A stretch of DNA of 58,201 bases, taken from positions 1 through 58,201 of the forward strand of contig JAHJLF010000041.1 in NCBI GenBank assembly GCA_018821925.1, given 5' to 3'. A program made the position numbers and the translations under genes. The DNA is from Candidatus Edwardsbacteria bacterium. GTDB taxonomy: Bacteria > Edwardsbacteria > AC1 > EtOH8. Under the pieces are notes generated by a model. The model saw only the letters and a program-made list of their open reading frames with translations, was not told where the DNA came from and made no database searches. Positions 1 to 6,998 of the stretch are shown in pieces. Within the stretch, counting starts at the first letter, position 1, and every line of letters starts with the position of its first letter.

Positions 1-147
1 ACGCTTCTTTATCTGTAATATATATTTGTAATAATAAAATTGATTTTCAATTAAAATACGTTTACAATAACAAAAGGTTACATGTTTAATTAATGCGTCA
101 GGATAAAACAAATCTTTACCAATCAGAACAGAGGTTATTGAAAATCA

Positions 148-176
148 TTGACATTCAAGCTATTTTATATTATATT
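148..176 (+). promoter_or_regulatory. sigma-70-type promoter of the response regulator
   Basis: The sequence shows TTGACA at 148-153, a 17-base spacer and TATATT at 171-176. The expected transcription start is about 183, which is directly at the ATG at 184, so the message may be leaderless. The TTG at 148 that could open a longer reading frame is the -35 box itself and is unlikely to be a start codon. Bases 1-147 are AT-rich and I see nothing else in them. Confidence 0.6.
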
Positions 177-183
177 TATCTCC

Positions 184-822
184 ATGAGAGCATATAAATT
201 ACTGATTGTGGATGATGAGCCAAACATAACCAGAATATTGGCTTATGAACTGAAAAAAGAGGGCTATGATGTCATTATAGCCAATGATGGCCGGGAGGGC
301 CTGGAAAGGGCTAAAAACGAGAAGCCGGACCTGATCGTTTCGGATATAATGATGCCCAATGTGGATGGCTATGATTTTTGCCGCCAACTTAAGGAGGACC
401 CCAATCTCAGATCAATTCCGTTTATTTTCCTGACGGCCAAGACCGCGATGGATAATAAGGTCTATGGTTATTCCCTAGGCGCCCAGAAATATCTTACCAA
501 GCCGGTCAACAAGGAGGAACTTCTCAAGGCCGTTAACATCAGGTTGAAGTACTCCAACGAAGCTATAAAATTGTTTGCCAAAAAGGCCAAAAAATTCGAA
601 GGCGATCTGTACATCATCTCCATCTTCAGCCTGATAGACATGTTCTCCATCGGAGCATGGTCAGGGTTCGTCGATTTGAAGTCGGTTGACGGCAGGATGG
701 GAAGGGTAGAGGTCTTTGAGGGTCGTATCCAGAAATGTACCATCGACGGGGAGGAGGATGCCAACACCTGGACGACCCTTCTGGGATGGAACCAGGGCAC
801 CTTCAAAGCGGTGCATGAATAA
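184..822 (+). CDS. response regulator with C-terminal DUF4388/PATAN-like domain
   Basis: The first 120 residues are a CheY-type receiver. The acidic pair is D10/D11, the phosphoacceptor is D54 in SDIMMP, the switch threonine is T84 and the conserved lysine is K106 in TKP. The last 85 or so residues have no DNA-binding helix. They look like the DUF4388/PATAN domain, with short strands and an FxVDLKS-like start, found in PatA-type regulators. It probably passes a phosphorylation signal by protein contact. No histidine kinase lies beside it, so its partner is unknown. The start at 184 is chosen because the upstream TTG lies in the promoter and the receiver fold begins at once (MRAYKLLIVDDE). No Shine-Dalgarno is visible, which fits a leaderless message. 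The receiver call is firm; the C-terminal assignment is moderate. Confidence 0.85.
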   Translation: MRAYKLLIVDDEPNITRILAYELKKEGYDVIIANDGREGLERAKNEKPDLIVSDIMMPNVDGYDFCRQLKEDPNLRSIPFIFLTAKTAMDNKVYGYSLGAQKYLTKPVNKEELLKAVNIRLKYSNEAIKLFAKKAKKFEGDLYIISIFSLIDMFSIGAWSGFVDLKSVDGRMGRVEVFEGRIQKCTIDGEEDANTWTTLLGWNQGTFKAVHE

Positions 823-833
823 ACAGAAGACAA

Positions 834-862
834 GCTCCGGTCAACCCGGAGCATTTTTTTTG
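834..862 (+). terminator. intrinsic terminator after the response regulator
   Basis: GCTCCGG at 834-840 pairs with CCGGAGC at 846-852 around a 5-base loop and is followed by a run of eight T. It isolates the response regulator from the lysine exporter genes. Confidence 0.85.
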
Positions 863-925
863 CTTGTATTTTGGCGGGAGATGAGATAAATTATCAAGGT
901 AAATGAAAGAGATATAAATAAACAT

Positions 926-1201
926 ATGTTCACAGTTTTGGCTATTATGTCCGCCGGGATCATCCTGGGATATATGATCCGTAATAAAATAAGGTTTATA
1001 AAATATATTGATCACTCCATCAATATAGCCATATATCTTTTGCTGTTTCTGTTAGGTATCTCGGTGGGGGGTAACCGGACCGTCATGGACAATCTGGGAT
1101 CATTGGGTTTCAATGCCCTGTTGTTGGCGGCGGGCGCGGTAGCCGGCAGTGTCGGGCTCTCGTATCTGACATATAAATTGTTCTTTGCCGCCGACAAATG
1201 A
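926..1201 (+). CDS. lysO: lysine exporter LysO (DUF340), N-terminal part as a separate gene
   Basis: A 91-residue, almost wholly hydrophobic protein with about three membrane segments. It matches the N-terminal third of LysO/YbjE, the inner-membrane exporter of lysine (and thialysine). The FLLGISVGGN stretch is the N-terminal copy of the motif that recurs as FLVGIGIGAD in the next gene. In E. coli LysO is one chain of about 300 residues; here the two parts are separate genes sharing ATGA at 1198-1201, so they are almost certainly translated together and assemble. The weak ribosome site is a purine-rich stretch before 926. This is a split form rather than a damaged gene, because both parts are intact and tightly coupled. 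Confidence 0.75.
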   Translation: MFTVLAIMSAGIILGYMIRNKIRFIKYIDHSINIAIYLLLFLLGISVGGNRTVMDNLGSLGFNALLLAAGAVAGSVGLSYLTYKLFFAADK

Positions 1202-1800
1202 AGAACTCACTGATCATTGTTGGCTTCTTCGCATTGGGTGTTATTCTGGCCGTAACTTCATTGGTTCCGGAGGCGATCATCAGAATTGACCTCAGCGCCT
1301 ATGCCTTGTATATACTGATGTTCCTGGTGGGCATCGGCATCGGCGCCGACCGGAAGGCCTGGGAGATATTGAAAAACGCCAGGCTGAAGATTGTTCTGGT
1401 GCCACTCACCGTGATCATAGGCACCTTGATGGGAGTGTCTTTTATATCTGTATTTCTCAAAGACATCAACCTGCGGGAATCCCTGGCGGTTGGCGCGGGC
1501 TTCGGGTATTACAGCCTTTCCAGCATTTTCATCGGACAGATCAGCGGCCAGGCCCTGGGGGTGGTGGCCCTGATATCCAACATCTCTCGGGAGATAATCA
1601 CCCTGTTGGGCACACCGCTGCTGGTCCGGTATTTCGGCAAACTGGCGCCGATAGCCTCCGGTGGGGCAACCTCCATGGATACCACGCTCCCTATCATAAC
1701 CAAATTCACCGGCAAGGAATATGCCATCATATCCGTTTTCAGCGGAGTGGTGCTGACCATATTGGTGCCGTTCCTGGTGACATTTATTTTGAAGTTTTGA
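1198..1800 (+). CDS. lysO: lysine exporter LysO (DUF340), C-terminal part
   Basis: A 200-residue membrane protein with about six hydrophobic segments. It carries hallmarks of the DUF340/LysO family: FLVGIGIGAD near residue 45, GFGYYSLSS near residue 100 and GATSMDTTLP near residue 160. The family exports L-lysine across the inner membrane. Its start codon overlaps the stop of the preceding small gene (ATGA), indicating translational coupling and a two-subunit transporter. No lysine riboswitch is visible upstream of the pair. Family membership is well supported; substrate is from the family. Confidence 0.8.
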   Translation: MKNSLIIVGFFALGVILAVTSLVPEAIIRIDLSAYALYILMFLVGIGIGADRKAWEILKNARLKIVLVPLTVIIGTLMGVSFISVFLKDINLRESLAVGAGFGYYSLSSIFIGQISGQALGVVALISNISREIITLLGTPLLVRYFGKLAPIASGGATSMDTTLPIITKFTGKEYAIISVFSGVVLTILVPFLVTFILKF

Positions 1801-1843
1801 GTCCCGAAATATTTGCTCTCCATATTATAGGATCGGAGGTTTT

Positions 1844-3148
1844 ATGACCCCTTACGAAATAATCTATAAAAAGCGCAACGGCGGGGAGCTTACGCCGGGG
1901 GAGATCAAATGGTTCATATCCGGCTATACCGCCGGGGATATCCCCGATTACCAAGCAGCTGCTTTGCTGATGGCTATCTTCCTGAAGGGCATGACTGCAC
2001 CGGAGACCACCGAGCTGGCCATGGCCATGATGAACTCCGGCCGGGTGTTCGATCTGTCGGACATTCCCGGCATCAAGGTTGACAAGCATTCCACCGGCGG
2101 AGTGGGGGACAAGGTCTCCATTATCCTGGCTCCCATTGTGGCCGCGGCCGGCGTGCCGGTGCCGATGGTCAGCGGGCGGGGCCTGGGCCACACCGGCGGG
2201 ACGCTGGACAAACTGGAATCGATCCCCGGGTTCCGTACCAACCTTTCCTACGAAGAGTTCCGCCACACTCTGGCTCGGATAGGACTGGCAATGATGGGGC
2301 AGACCCCGGACTTGGCCCCGGCCGACAAAAAACTCTATGCCCTGCGCGACGTCACCGCCACGGTGGACTGTATACCTTTGATAGCCGCGTCCATCATGTC
2401 CAAGAAACTGGCCGAAGGGGCCGATGGGCTGGTGCTGGACGTCAAGACTGGTAGCGGGGCCTTCATGCAGAAACAGGAGGATGCCTTGGCGCTCACTAAA
2501 ACGATGACCGCCATCGGGCAAGGAATGGGAAAAAAGATGAAATCCCTGATCACCGACATGAACCAGCCGCTGGGACGCACTGTCGGCAATGCCCTGGAGA
2601 TAGAGGAATGCGTGGACTGCCTGAAGGGCAGCGGTCCCGGAGACCTGATGGAAGTGACCTATGCCCTGGGGGCCGAGATGCTGGTAATGGGCGAGCGGGC
2701 GACGGACGTGGAATCAGGTAGAAGAATATTGCAACAGGTAGTAACCTCGGGACAAGGCCTGGAGAAATTCCGTGAGATGGTATCCGCCCACGGCGGGAAT
2801 GTTAAAGTGGCCGATGACTATAAGAATATCCTGCCACAAGCCAAGCATGGCGTAGAAGCCAAAGCCGATAAATCAGGATATATTTATTCCATGGACAACC
2901 GGGAGGTGGGATTGGCCGGAGTATTTTTAGGATGCGGCCGACTGAAGATGGAGGATATCATCGACCCAGCGGTTGGCTTCATATTTGAACGCAAGATAGG
3001 GGATGCCGTAAAGCCCGGGGATACCATCGTCAAAGTGCTTTGCAACGATGAACAGAAGGGCCGGGAAGCTGCCCGGCGTCTGGTGAACTGCATCAATATA
3101 TCTGAAGCAAAGCCGGAAGCGGTTAAATTGATAAAAGAGATAATATAG
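1844..3148 (+). CDS. pdp: pyrimidine-nucleoside (thymidine) phosphorylase
   Basis: This enzyme splits thymidine, deoxyuridine or uridine with phosphate into base and (deoxy)ribose-1-phosphate for nucleoside salvage. At 434 residues it has the usual family length. The phosphate-binding signature KHSTGGVGDK starts at residue 81, followed by the glycine-rich VSGRGLGHTGGTLDK. The helical N-terminal domain (MTPYEIIYKKRNG) and the C-terminal PYNP barrel domain (about 345-420) are all present. A good ribosome site, GGAGG, lies just before the ATG at 1844. Thymidine phosphorylase (deoA) and the broader pyrimidine-nucleoside phosphorylase (pdp) cannot be told apart here. A palindromic repeat follows the stop codon. 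Confidence 0.92.
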   Translation: MTPYEIIYKKRNGGELTPGEIKWFISGYTAGDIPDYQAAALLMAIFLKGMTAPETTELAMAMMNSGRVFDLSDIPGIKVDKHSTGGVGDKVSIILAPIVAAAGVPVPMVSGRGLGHTGGTLDKLESIPGFRTNLSYEEFRHTLARIGLAMMGQTPDLAPADKKLYALRDVTATVDCIPLIAASIMSKKLAEGADGLVLDVKTGSGAFMQKQEDALALTKTMTAIGQGMGKKMKSLITDMNQPLGRTVGNALEIEECVDCLKGSGPGDLMEVTYALGAEMLVMGERATDVESGRRILQQVVTSGQGLEKFREMVSAHGGNVKVADDYKNILPQAKHGVEAKADKSGYIYSMDNREVGLAGVFLGCGRLKMEDIIDPAVGFIFERKIGDAVKPGDTIVKVLCNDEQKGREAARRLVNCINISEAKPEAVKLIKEII

Positions 3149-3149
3149 A

Positions 3150-3222
3150 CCTAACCCCTGCCCCTTCCCCGCAAGGGAAGGGATTCATATAGCCCCTCAC
3201 CGTGGAGGTGGATAAGGGGGCG
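3150..3222. repeat. C-rich palindromic repeat, copy A
   Basis: CCCCTTCCC at 3161-3169 pairs with GGGAAGGGG-like sequence ending at 3182, followed by a second C-rich/G-rich pairing (CCCCTCACC...GGGGG). It belongs to the same dispersed family as elements at 13394, 30640, 38217, 48697 and 49563. It fills the gap between the phosphorylase and dehydrogenase genes. Confidence 0.6.
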
Positions 3223-3258
3223 GTCATAAATATTAACAACAATGAAAAAACAGCCGTT

Positions 3259-4032
3259 ATGATAGAATTTAAAAATAAGATTGTACTTATAACAGGGGCT
3301 TCCAGTGGCATTGGCCAAGCCTCTGCGGTGGAGTTCGCCAAGCATGGCGCAAAGCTCATCTTGGCCGCTAGGCGTAAGGACAGGCTGGACGAATTGGCTT
3401 CCAAGCTGGTCAATGAGCACAAGGCCGAAGTGCTCACGTTAGAACTGGATGTCAGAAACCAAAAGGACGTTCAGAAGGCCATAGACGGCTTGCCGGCAGA
3501 ATGGGCGAATATCGATATTCTGTTGAACAACGCCGGGCTTTCCCGGGGGCTGGAGAAGATCCAGGAAGGGGTCATCCAGAACTGGGAGGAGATGATAGAT
3601 ACCAACATCAAGGGCCTGCTTTATGTCACCCGGGCGGTGATGCCAGGCATGGTCAAACGTAACTCCGGGCACATAGTCAACATCGGCTCCATTGCCGGAC
3701 ACGAGGTCTATCCCGGGGGAAATGTATACTGCGCCACCAAGCATGCGGTAAAGGCCCTCAATAAGGCTATGCGCATGGATGCCTTTGGCACCAATATCCG
3801 GGTAAGCAGCATCGATCCCGGCATGGCGGAGACGGAATTCTCCCTGGTGCGTTTCAGGGGAGATTCCGAAAAGGCCAAGAAAGTATATCAGGGGACCAGA
3901 CCGCTTCAAGCCGAGGATATCGCCCAGGCAGTGGTGTGGTCCTGCACCAGGCCGTCCCATGTTAATATCGAGGATATGATCATCACTGCCACCGACCAGG
4001 CCTCCGCAACCATGGTGAACCGAAAACAATAA
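3259..4032 (+). CDS. short-chain dehydrogenase/reductase, YdfG-like
   Basis: A classical NAD(P)-dependent short-chain dehydrogenase of 257 residues. The cofactor motif GASSGIG begins near residue 12, NNAG is near residue 90, the catalytic serine lies in NIGSIAG and the catalytic pair is YxxxK in YCATKHA. The DPGMAETEFS and QAEDIA segments fit the YdfG/serine-3-dehydrogenase branch, whose members oxidise L-serine, L-allo-threonine or 3-hydroxy acids or reduce malonic semialdehyde. The actual substrate is not known. A GTG-started longer frame from 3202 would be translated from the palindromic repeat, so the ATG at 3259 is preferred. There is no clear ribosome site. The Mo/W-element promoter starts only 4 bases after its stop. 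Confidence 0.87.
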   Translation: MIEFKNKIVLITGASSGIGQASAVEFAKHGAKLILAARRKDRLDELASKLVNEHKAEVLTLELDVRNQKDVQKAIDGLPAEWANIDILLNNAGLSRGLEKIQEGVIQNWEEMIDTNIKGLLYVTRAVMPGMVKRNSGHIVNIGSIAGHEVYPGGNVYCATKHAVKALNKAMRMDAFGTNIRVSSIDPGMAETEFSLVRFRGDSEKAKKVYQGTRPLQAEDIAQAVVWSCTRPSHVNIEDMIITATDQASATMVNRKQ

Positions 4033-4035
4033 AAT

Positions 4036-4064
4036 TTGACAGAAACATCAAGTTCTGATATAAT
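4036..4064 (+). promoter_or_regulatory. consensus sigma-70 promoter of the tungstate transporter unit
   Basis: A perfect TTGACA at 4036-4041, 17-base spacer and perfect TATAAT at 4059-4064. Transcription would begin near 4071, some ten bases before the riboswitch-like element. A promoter this strong in front of a conditional terminator is the usual arrangement for riboswitch control. Confidence 0.85.
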
Positions 4065-4081
4065 CCATTGAATTATTCTCC

Positions 4082-4205
4082 GATCCCGTTTTTCTAAAAC
4101 TTCAAATGTCATGAAAACCGGGACGGTCTTCGCCGCAAGGCGGACAAGGGTAAGGCTGGAAACGGCCCTGCCTCCCGTATTTGGAAAGGAGAGGTGAAAG
4201 GGATC
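4082..4205 (+). promoter_or_regulatory. Moco/Tuco-type riboswitch candidate upstream of tupABC
   Basis: The element is closed by GATCCC at 4082-4087 pairing with GGGATC at 4200-4205. Inside are a GGACGG segment, a short CCGC-AAGG-CGG hairpin at about 4133-4143, a second GC arm (GGCTGGAAACGGCC), and a 3' block GCCTCCC...GGAAAGGAGAGG..GAAAGGG. That last block resembles the conserved 3' part of the molybdenum-cofactor RNA motif as I remember it. Known Moco/Tuco RNAs control Mo/W cofactor biosynthesis and molybdate or tungstate transporters, which is what lies downstream (tupABC, moeA, mobB). The terminators that follow suggest transcriptional control. I could not fold it or score it against the family model. 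Confidence 0.7.
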
Positions 4206-4211
4206 ATTATG

Positions 4212-4236
4212 CCCCATCAACCTTGATGGGGTTTTT
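4212..4236 (+). terminator. terminator 1 of the riboswitch expression platform
   Basis: CCCCATCAA at 4212-4220 pairs with TTGATGGGG at 4223-4231 and is followed by TTTTT. It lies 6 bases after the closing stem of the putative aptamer, where the expression platform would be. Confidence 0.85.
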
Positions 4237-4238
4237 GT

Positions 4239-4270
4239 ATCCGTCCTGTTCCAGCGGGACGGATTTTGTT
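4239..4270 (+). terminator. terminator 2, in tandem
   Basis: ATCCGTCC at 4239-4246 pairs with GGACGGAT at 4257-4264, followed by TTT-G-TTTTT. It begins three bases after the T-run of terminator 1, so two intrinsic terminators stand back to back before tupA. Confidence 0.75.
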
Positions 4271-4311
4271 TTTCCATCAACCATATACCATAAACACATC
4301 AAGGAGGAAAA

Positions 4312-5139
4312 ATGAAGAGGTTTGCAACACTGGCTCTGTCACTGCTTCTGGTCCTGTCTCTGCTGGCGCCGCTGGCCCAGGCCAAGGACAAGCCCAAGCT
4401 TATCCTGGCCACCACTACCAGCACCATGGATTCGGGGCTGCTGGATTTCCTGGTTCCCATCTTCGAAAAGGAGAACGGCTGCAAGGTTCAGGTGATCTCG
4501 GTGGGGACCGGAGCCGCCATCCGCTATGGCAAGGACGGCAATGCCGATGTAGTGCTGGTGCACGATCCGGTGGCCGAGGCCCAGGTGGTCAAACAGGGAT
4601 TTTTCGTGGAACGGAAATACCTGATGTACAACGATTTTGTCATCGTCGGCCCGGCCTATGATCCGGCCGGCATCAAGGGTTTGACCTCGGTAGCCGAGGC
4701 CCTGAAAAAGATTCAGTCAACCCAGGCGACCTTTGTTTCTCGGGCCGATCAATCCGGCACCCACAAAAAGGAACAACGGCTGTGGGCCGCCGCCGGGCTT
4801 GATCCCAAAGGTTCATGGTACCTGGAAGCCGGCGCCGGGATGGAGGCGGTGCTGCGCATCGCCAACGAGAAGCGGGCCTATTGCCTGACCGACCGCGGGA
4901 CCTATCTGGCCCACCAGAAAGAATATGAGTTGACAATAGTGATCGAGGGCGATAAGGAAATGTTCAATCCTTATCACGTTATGCTGGTGTCCCCGGCCAA
5001 ATATCCTTTTGTCAACAATTCGCTGGCCAGGAAATTCTCTGACTTTTTGACCACGGAGCGCGGACAGAAGATGATCGCCGAATACGGGGTTGACAAATAC
5101 GGCCAACCCCTGTTCTACCCGGCGGCGGAGAAGAAGTAG
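4312..5139 (+). CDS. tupA: tungstate ABC transporter substrate-binding protein
   Basis: An exported binding protein of 275 residues. A signal peptide (MKRFATLALSLLL..., cleavage after AQA near residue 24) leads into TTTSTMDSGLLD, the anion-binding TTS motif of TupA-type tungstate binders. It is followed by VGTGAAI and DVVLVHDP near residues 65-85, and by SRADQSGTH near 145, all typical of TupA rather than ModA. The family binds tungstate with very high affinity in the periplasm and delivers it to TupBC. An AAGGAGG ribosome site precedes the ATG. It is the first gene after the riboswitch-like element, and a 69-base AT-rich gap separates it from tupB. The tungstate preference is from family resemblance. 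Confidence 0.9.
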   Translation: MKRFATLALSLLLVLSLLAPLAQAKDKPKLILATTTSTMDSGLLDFLVPIFEKENGCKVQVISVGTGAAIRYGKDGNADVVLVHDPVAEAQVVKQGFFVERKYLMYNDFVIVGPAYDPAGIKGLTSVAEALKKIQSTQATFVSRADQSGTHKKEQRLWAAAGLDPKGSWYLEAGAGMEAVLRIANEKRAYCLTDRGTYLAHQKEYELTIVIEGDKEMFNPYHVMLVSPAKYPFVNNSLARKFSDFLTTERGQKMIAEYGVDKYGQPLFYPAAEKK

Positions 5140-5208
5140 ATAAAAGTAATATTTCTATCTGCTATAATTATTATTGTCTTTTAAATTTAATTTTGGTATC
5201 ATCATCTT

Positions 5209-5904
5209 ATGTTCAACTTGATCCAAAGCATGAAACAGGCCATGGGGATGCTATCGCAGTTCGACGCCGAGATCTGGCAGATCGTTCTGATGTCCCTGAG
5301 GGTCTCGCTGGCTTCTTCGGTGATCGCCATTTGCCTGGCAATCCCGCTGTCATTTGCCATTACACAGAATGAATTCCGGGGCAAGAGGGTGGTCATCGGG
5401 GCGGTCAATAGTTTCATCGCCGTTCCGGCGGTGGTGATCGGGCTGGTGTGTTACCTGCTGCTGTCGCGCTCCGGACCGCTGGGGTTCTGGCACCTGCTGT
5501 ACAGCCCATCGGCCATGATCACTGCCCAGAGCTTGCTGGCCCTGCCGTTGATGACCGGGCTCTGTATCGCAGCCCTGCAGGGCCTGGGACATCGGGTGAG
5601 GGAGACCATGGTCACCCTGGGGGCCGGCCGCCGGCATCTGACACTGGGCATAATGCGGGAGGTCCGGTTTGCTTTGGCGGCGGCCTTCATCACCGGGTTC
5701 TCCCGGGTGCTGGGCGAGACCGGCATGACCATGATGGTGGGCGGCAATATCAAAGGCGAGACCAGGGTAATGACCACCGCCATCGCTTTGGAGACCATCA
5801 AGGGCAATTTTGAACTGGGGATCGCCCTGGGGATTGTTTTATTGGTTGTTGCAATCGGCATCAACGTCGTCCTGCAATTAGTGCAGGGGAGGGCCGGGCG
5901 ATGA
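5209..5904 (+). CDS. tupB: tungstate ABC transporter permease
   Basis: A 231-residue inner-membrane permease with about five or six membrane segments. The EAA-type loop near residues 130-150 (ETMVTLGAGRRHLTLGIM) is where it touches the ATPase. GETGMTMMVGGNI near residue 170 is characteristic of TupB. It forms the membrane channel of the TupABC tungstate importer. The gene overlaps tupC by ATGA at 5901-5904. The gap before it carries a TATAAT-like box near 5162 but no matching -35 site, so read-through from tupA is the likelier source of transcription. Confidence 0.88.
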   Translation: MFNLIQSMKQAMGMLSQFDAEIWQIVLMSLRVSLASSVIAICLAIPLSFAITQNEFRGKRVVIGAVNSFIAVPAVVIGLVCYLLLSRSGPLGFWHLLYSPSAMITAQSLLALPLMTGLCIAALQGLGHRVRETMVTLGAGRRHLTLGIMREVRFALAAAFITGFSRVLGETGMTMMVGGNIKGETRVMTTAIALETIKGNFELGIALGIVLLVVAIGINVVLQLVQGRAGR

Positions 5905-6971
5905 GGATAGCGGTTCAGAATATCTCCAAGAGCTTCGACGGGAAAGCGGTGTTAAAAGACATCTCCCTGACCATAGAAAAACCCGGCATCTATGCCTTGG
6001 TGGGGCCCAACGGCTCCGGCAAGACCACCCTGATGCGGATGCTGGCCCTGCTGGAGAGGACCGATTCCGGTACACTGAAATACAAGGTGCGGGACACTGA
6101 GGGATATGCGTCCCTGAATACCACTCCCAGGATCAGGAAAAGGATGGCGCTGATACATAATCCGGCTGTGATGTTCTCCGGCAGCGTGAAGTACAACGCC
6201 GGCTACGGCCTCCGGGTAAGGGGCGTTTCCCGGGATATGCGAATGAAAAAAGTTTTACAATCCCTGGAAAGCCTTTCGCTGGGCGGGTTTGAAAAACGGG
6301 AGGCCAGAACCCTGTCGGCCGGGGAGATCCAGCGGGTGGCCCTGGCCCGGGCCCTGGTGATTGACCCGGAGCTGATATTCCTGGACGAACCCACCGCCAA
6401 CCTGGATCCATTGAGCGCCAAGCTGATAGAGCAGACCATACTGGAACTGGCCCGCCGGGGAAAGAAGGTGGTTTTGGCCACCCACAATCTCTGGCAGGTG
6501 GAGCGGATAGCCGACTGGGTGTGGTTTCTGAACGACGGGATAATATCCATCTCCGGCACGGCCCAGGATGTCCTGCACAAGGGCGACCAGGCTTTTTGGG
6601 GAAAATTTCTGGGCCGGGATAATATGTTTGCCGGGGAAATTGTTGATTTGAAAAATGGAAAATCCTTCAAGGTAGGCAACGTATCTTTTGAAGTTGCCAG
6701 CGACATAACTGGTCCGGCTATGGCCAGTCTGAATCCCAACGAAATAATTTTATCCGCCCAGAAGCTGACCAGCAGCGCCCGCAATGTGATGGAGGGCGTG
6801 ATCACCGAGGCGGTTTCCGAGGGCGGGCTTTACAAGATCACGGTGGATGTGGGCCTGCCGCTGATCGTGGCCATCACCAAGGCCTCGTGGGACGAGATGG
6901 GGTTGCAGGAGGGCAGCAAGGTGTATGCGGTGTTCAAGGCCAGCAGTGTCAGGGTATGGCGGGAAGAATAA
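5901..6971 (+). CDS. tupC: tungstate ABC transporter ATP-binding protein with TOBE-like C-terminus
   Basis: An ABC ATPase of 356 residues. Walker A is GPNGSGKTT near residue 35, the signature is LSAGEIQR near 137, Walker B is LIFLDEP near 158 and the switch histidine is in ATHNL near 192. The last 120 residues (from about 235) form two beta-rich repeats consistent with a TOBE/MOP-like regulatory module, which in molybdate and tungstate ATPases can bind the oxyanion and limit uptake. TupC proteins are often shorter, so this tail makes it closer to ModC/WtpC in layout. Translation is coupled to tupB by a four-base overlap. Confidence 0.87.
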   Translation: MRIAVQNISKSFDGKAVLKDISLTIEKPGIYALVGPNGSGKTTLMRMLALLERTDSGTLKYKVRDTEGYASLNTTPRIRKRMALIHNPAVMFSGSVKYNAGYGLRVRGVSRDMRMKKVLQSLESLSLGGFEKREARTLSAGEIQRVALARALVIDPELIFLDEPTANLDPLSAKLIEQTILELARRGKKVVLATHNLWQVERIADWVWFLNDGIISISGTAQDVLHKGDQAFWGKFLGRDNMFAGEIVDLKNGKSFKVGNVSFEVASDITGPAMASLNPNEIILSAQKLTSSARNVMEGVITEAVSEGGLYKITVDVGLPLIVAITKASWDEMGLQEGSKVYAVFKASSVRVWREE

Positions 6972-6998
6972 TCTATATAATGAATGAAGGAGAAAACA

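Noticed and set aside
1784-2521. 245-codon open frame on the minus strand
   Set aside because: It lies opposite pyrimidine-nucleoside phosphorylase, is rich in His, Gly and Gln as expected from antisense of GC-rich coding DNA, and matches no motif.
5150-5208. separate promoter for tupB
   Set aside because: A TATAAT-like box exists near 5162 but no -35 sequence at the right distance; read-through from tupA is simpler.
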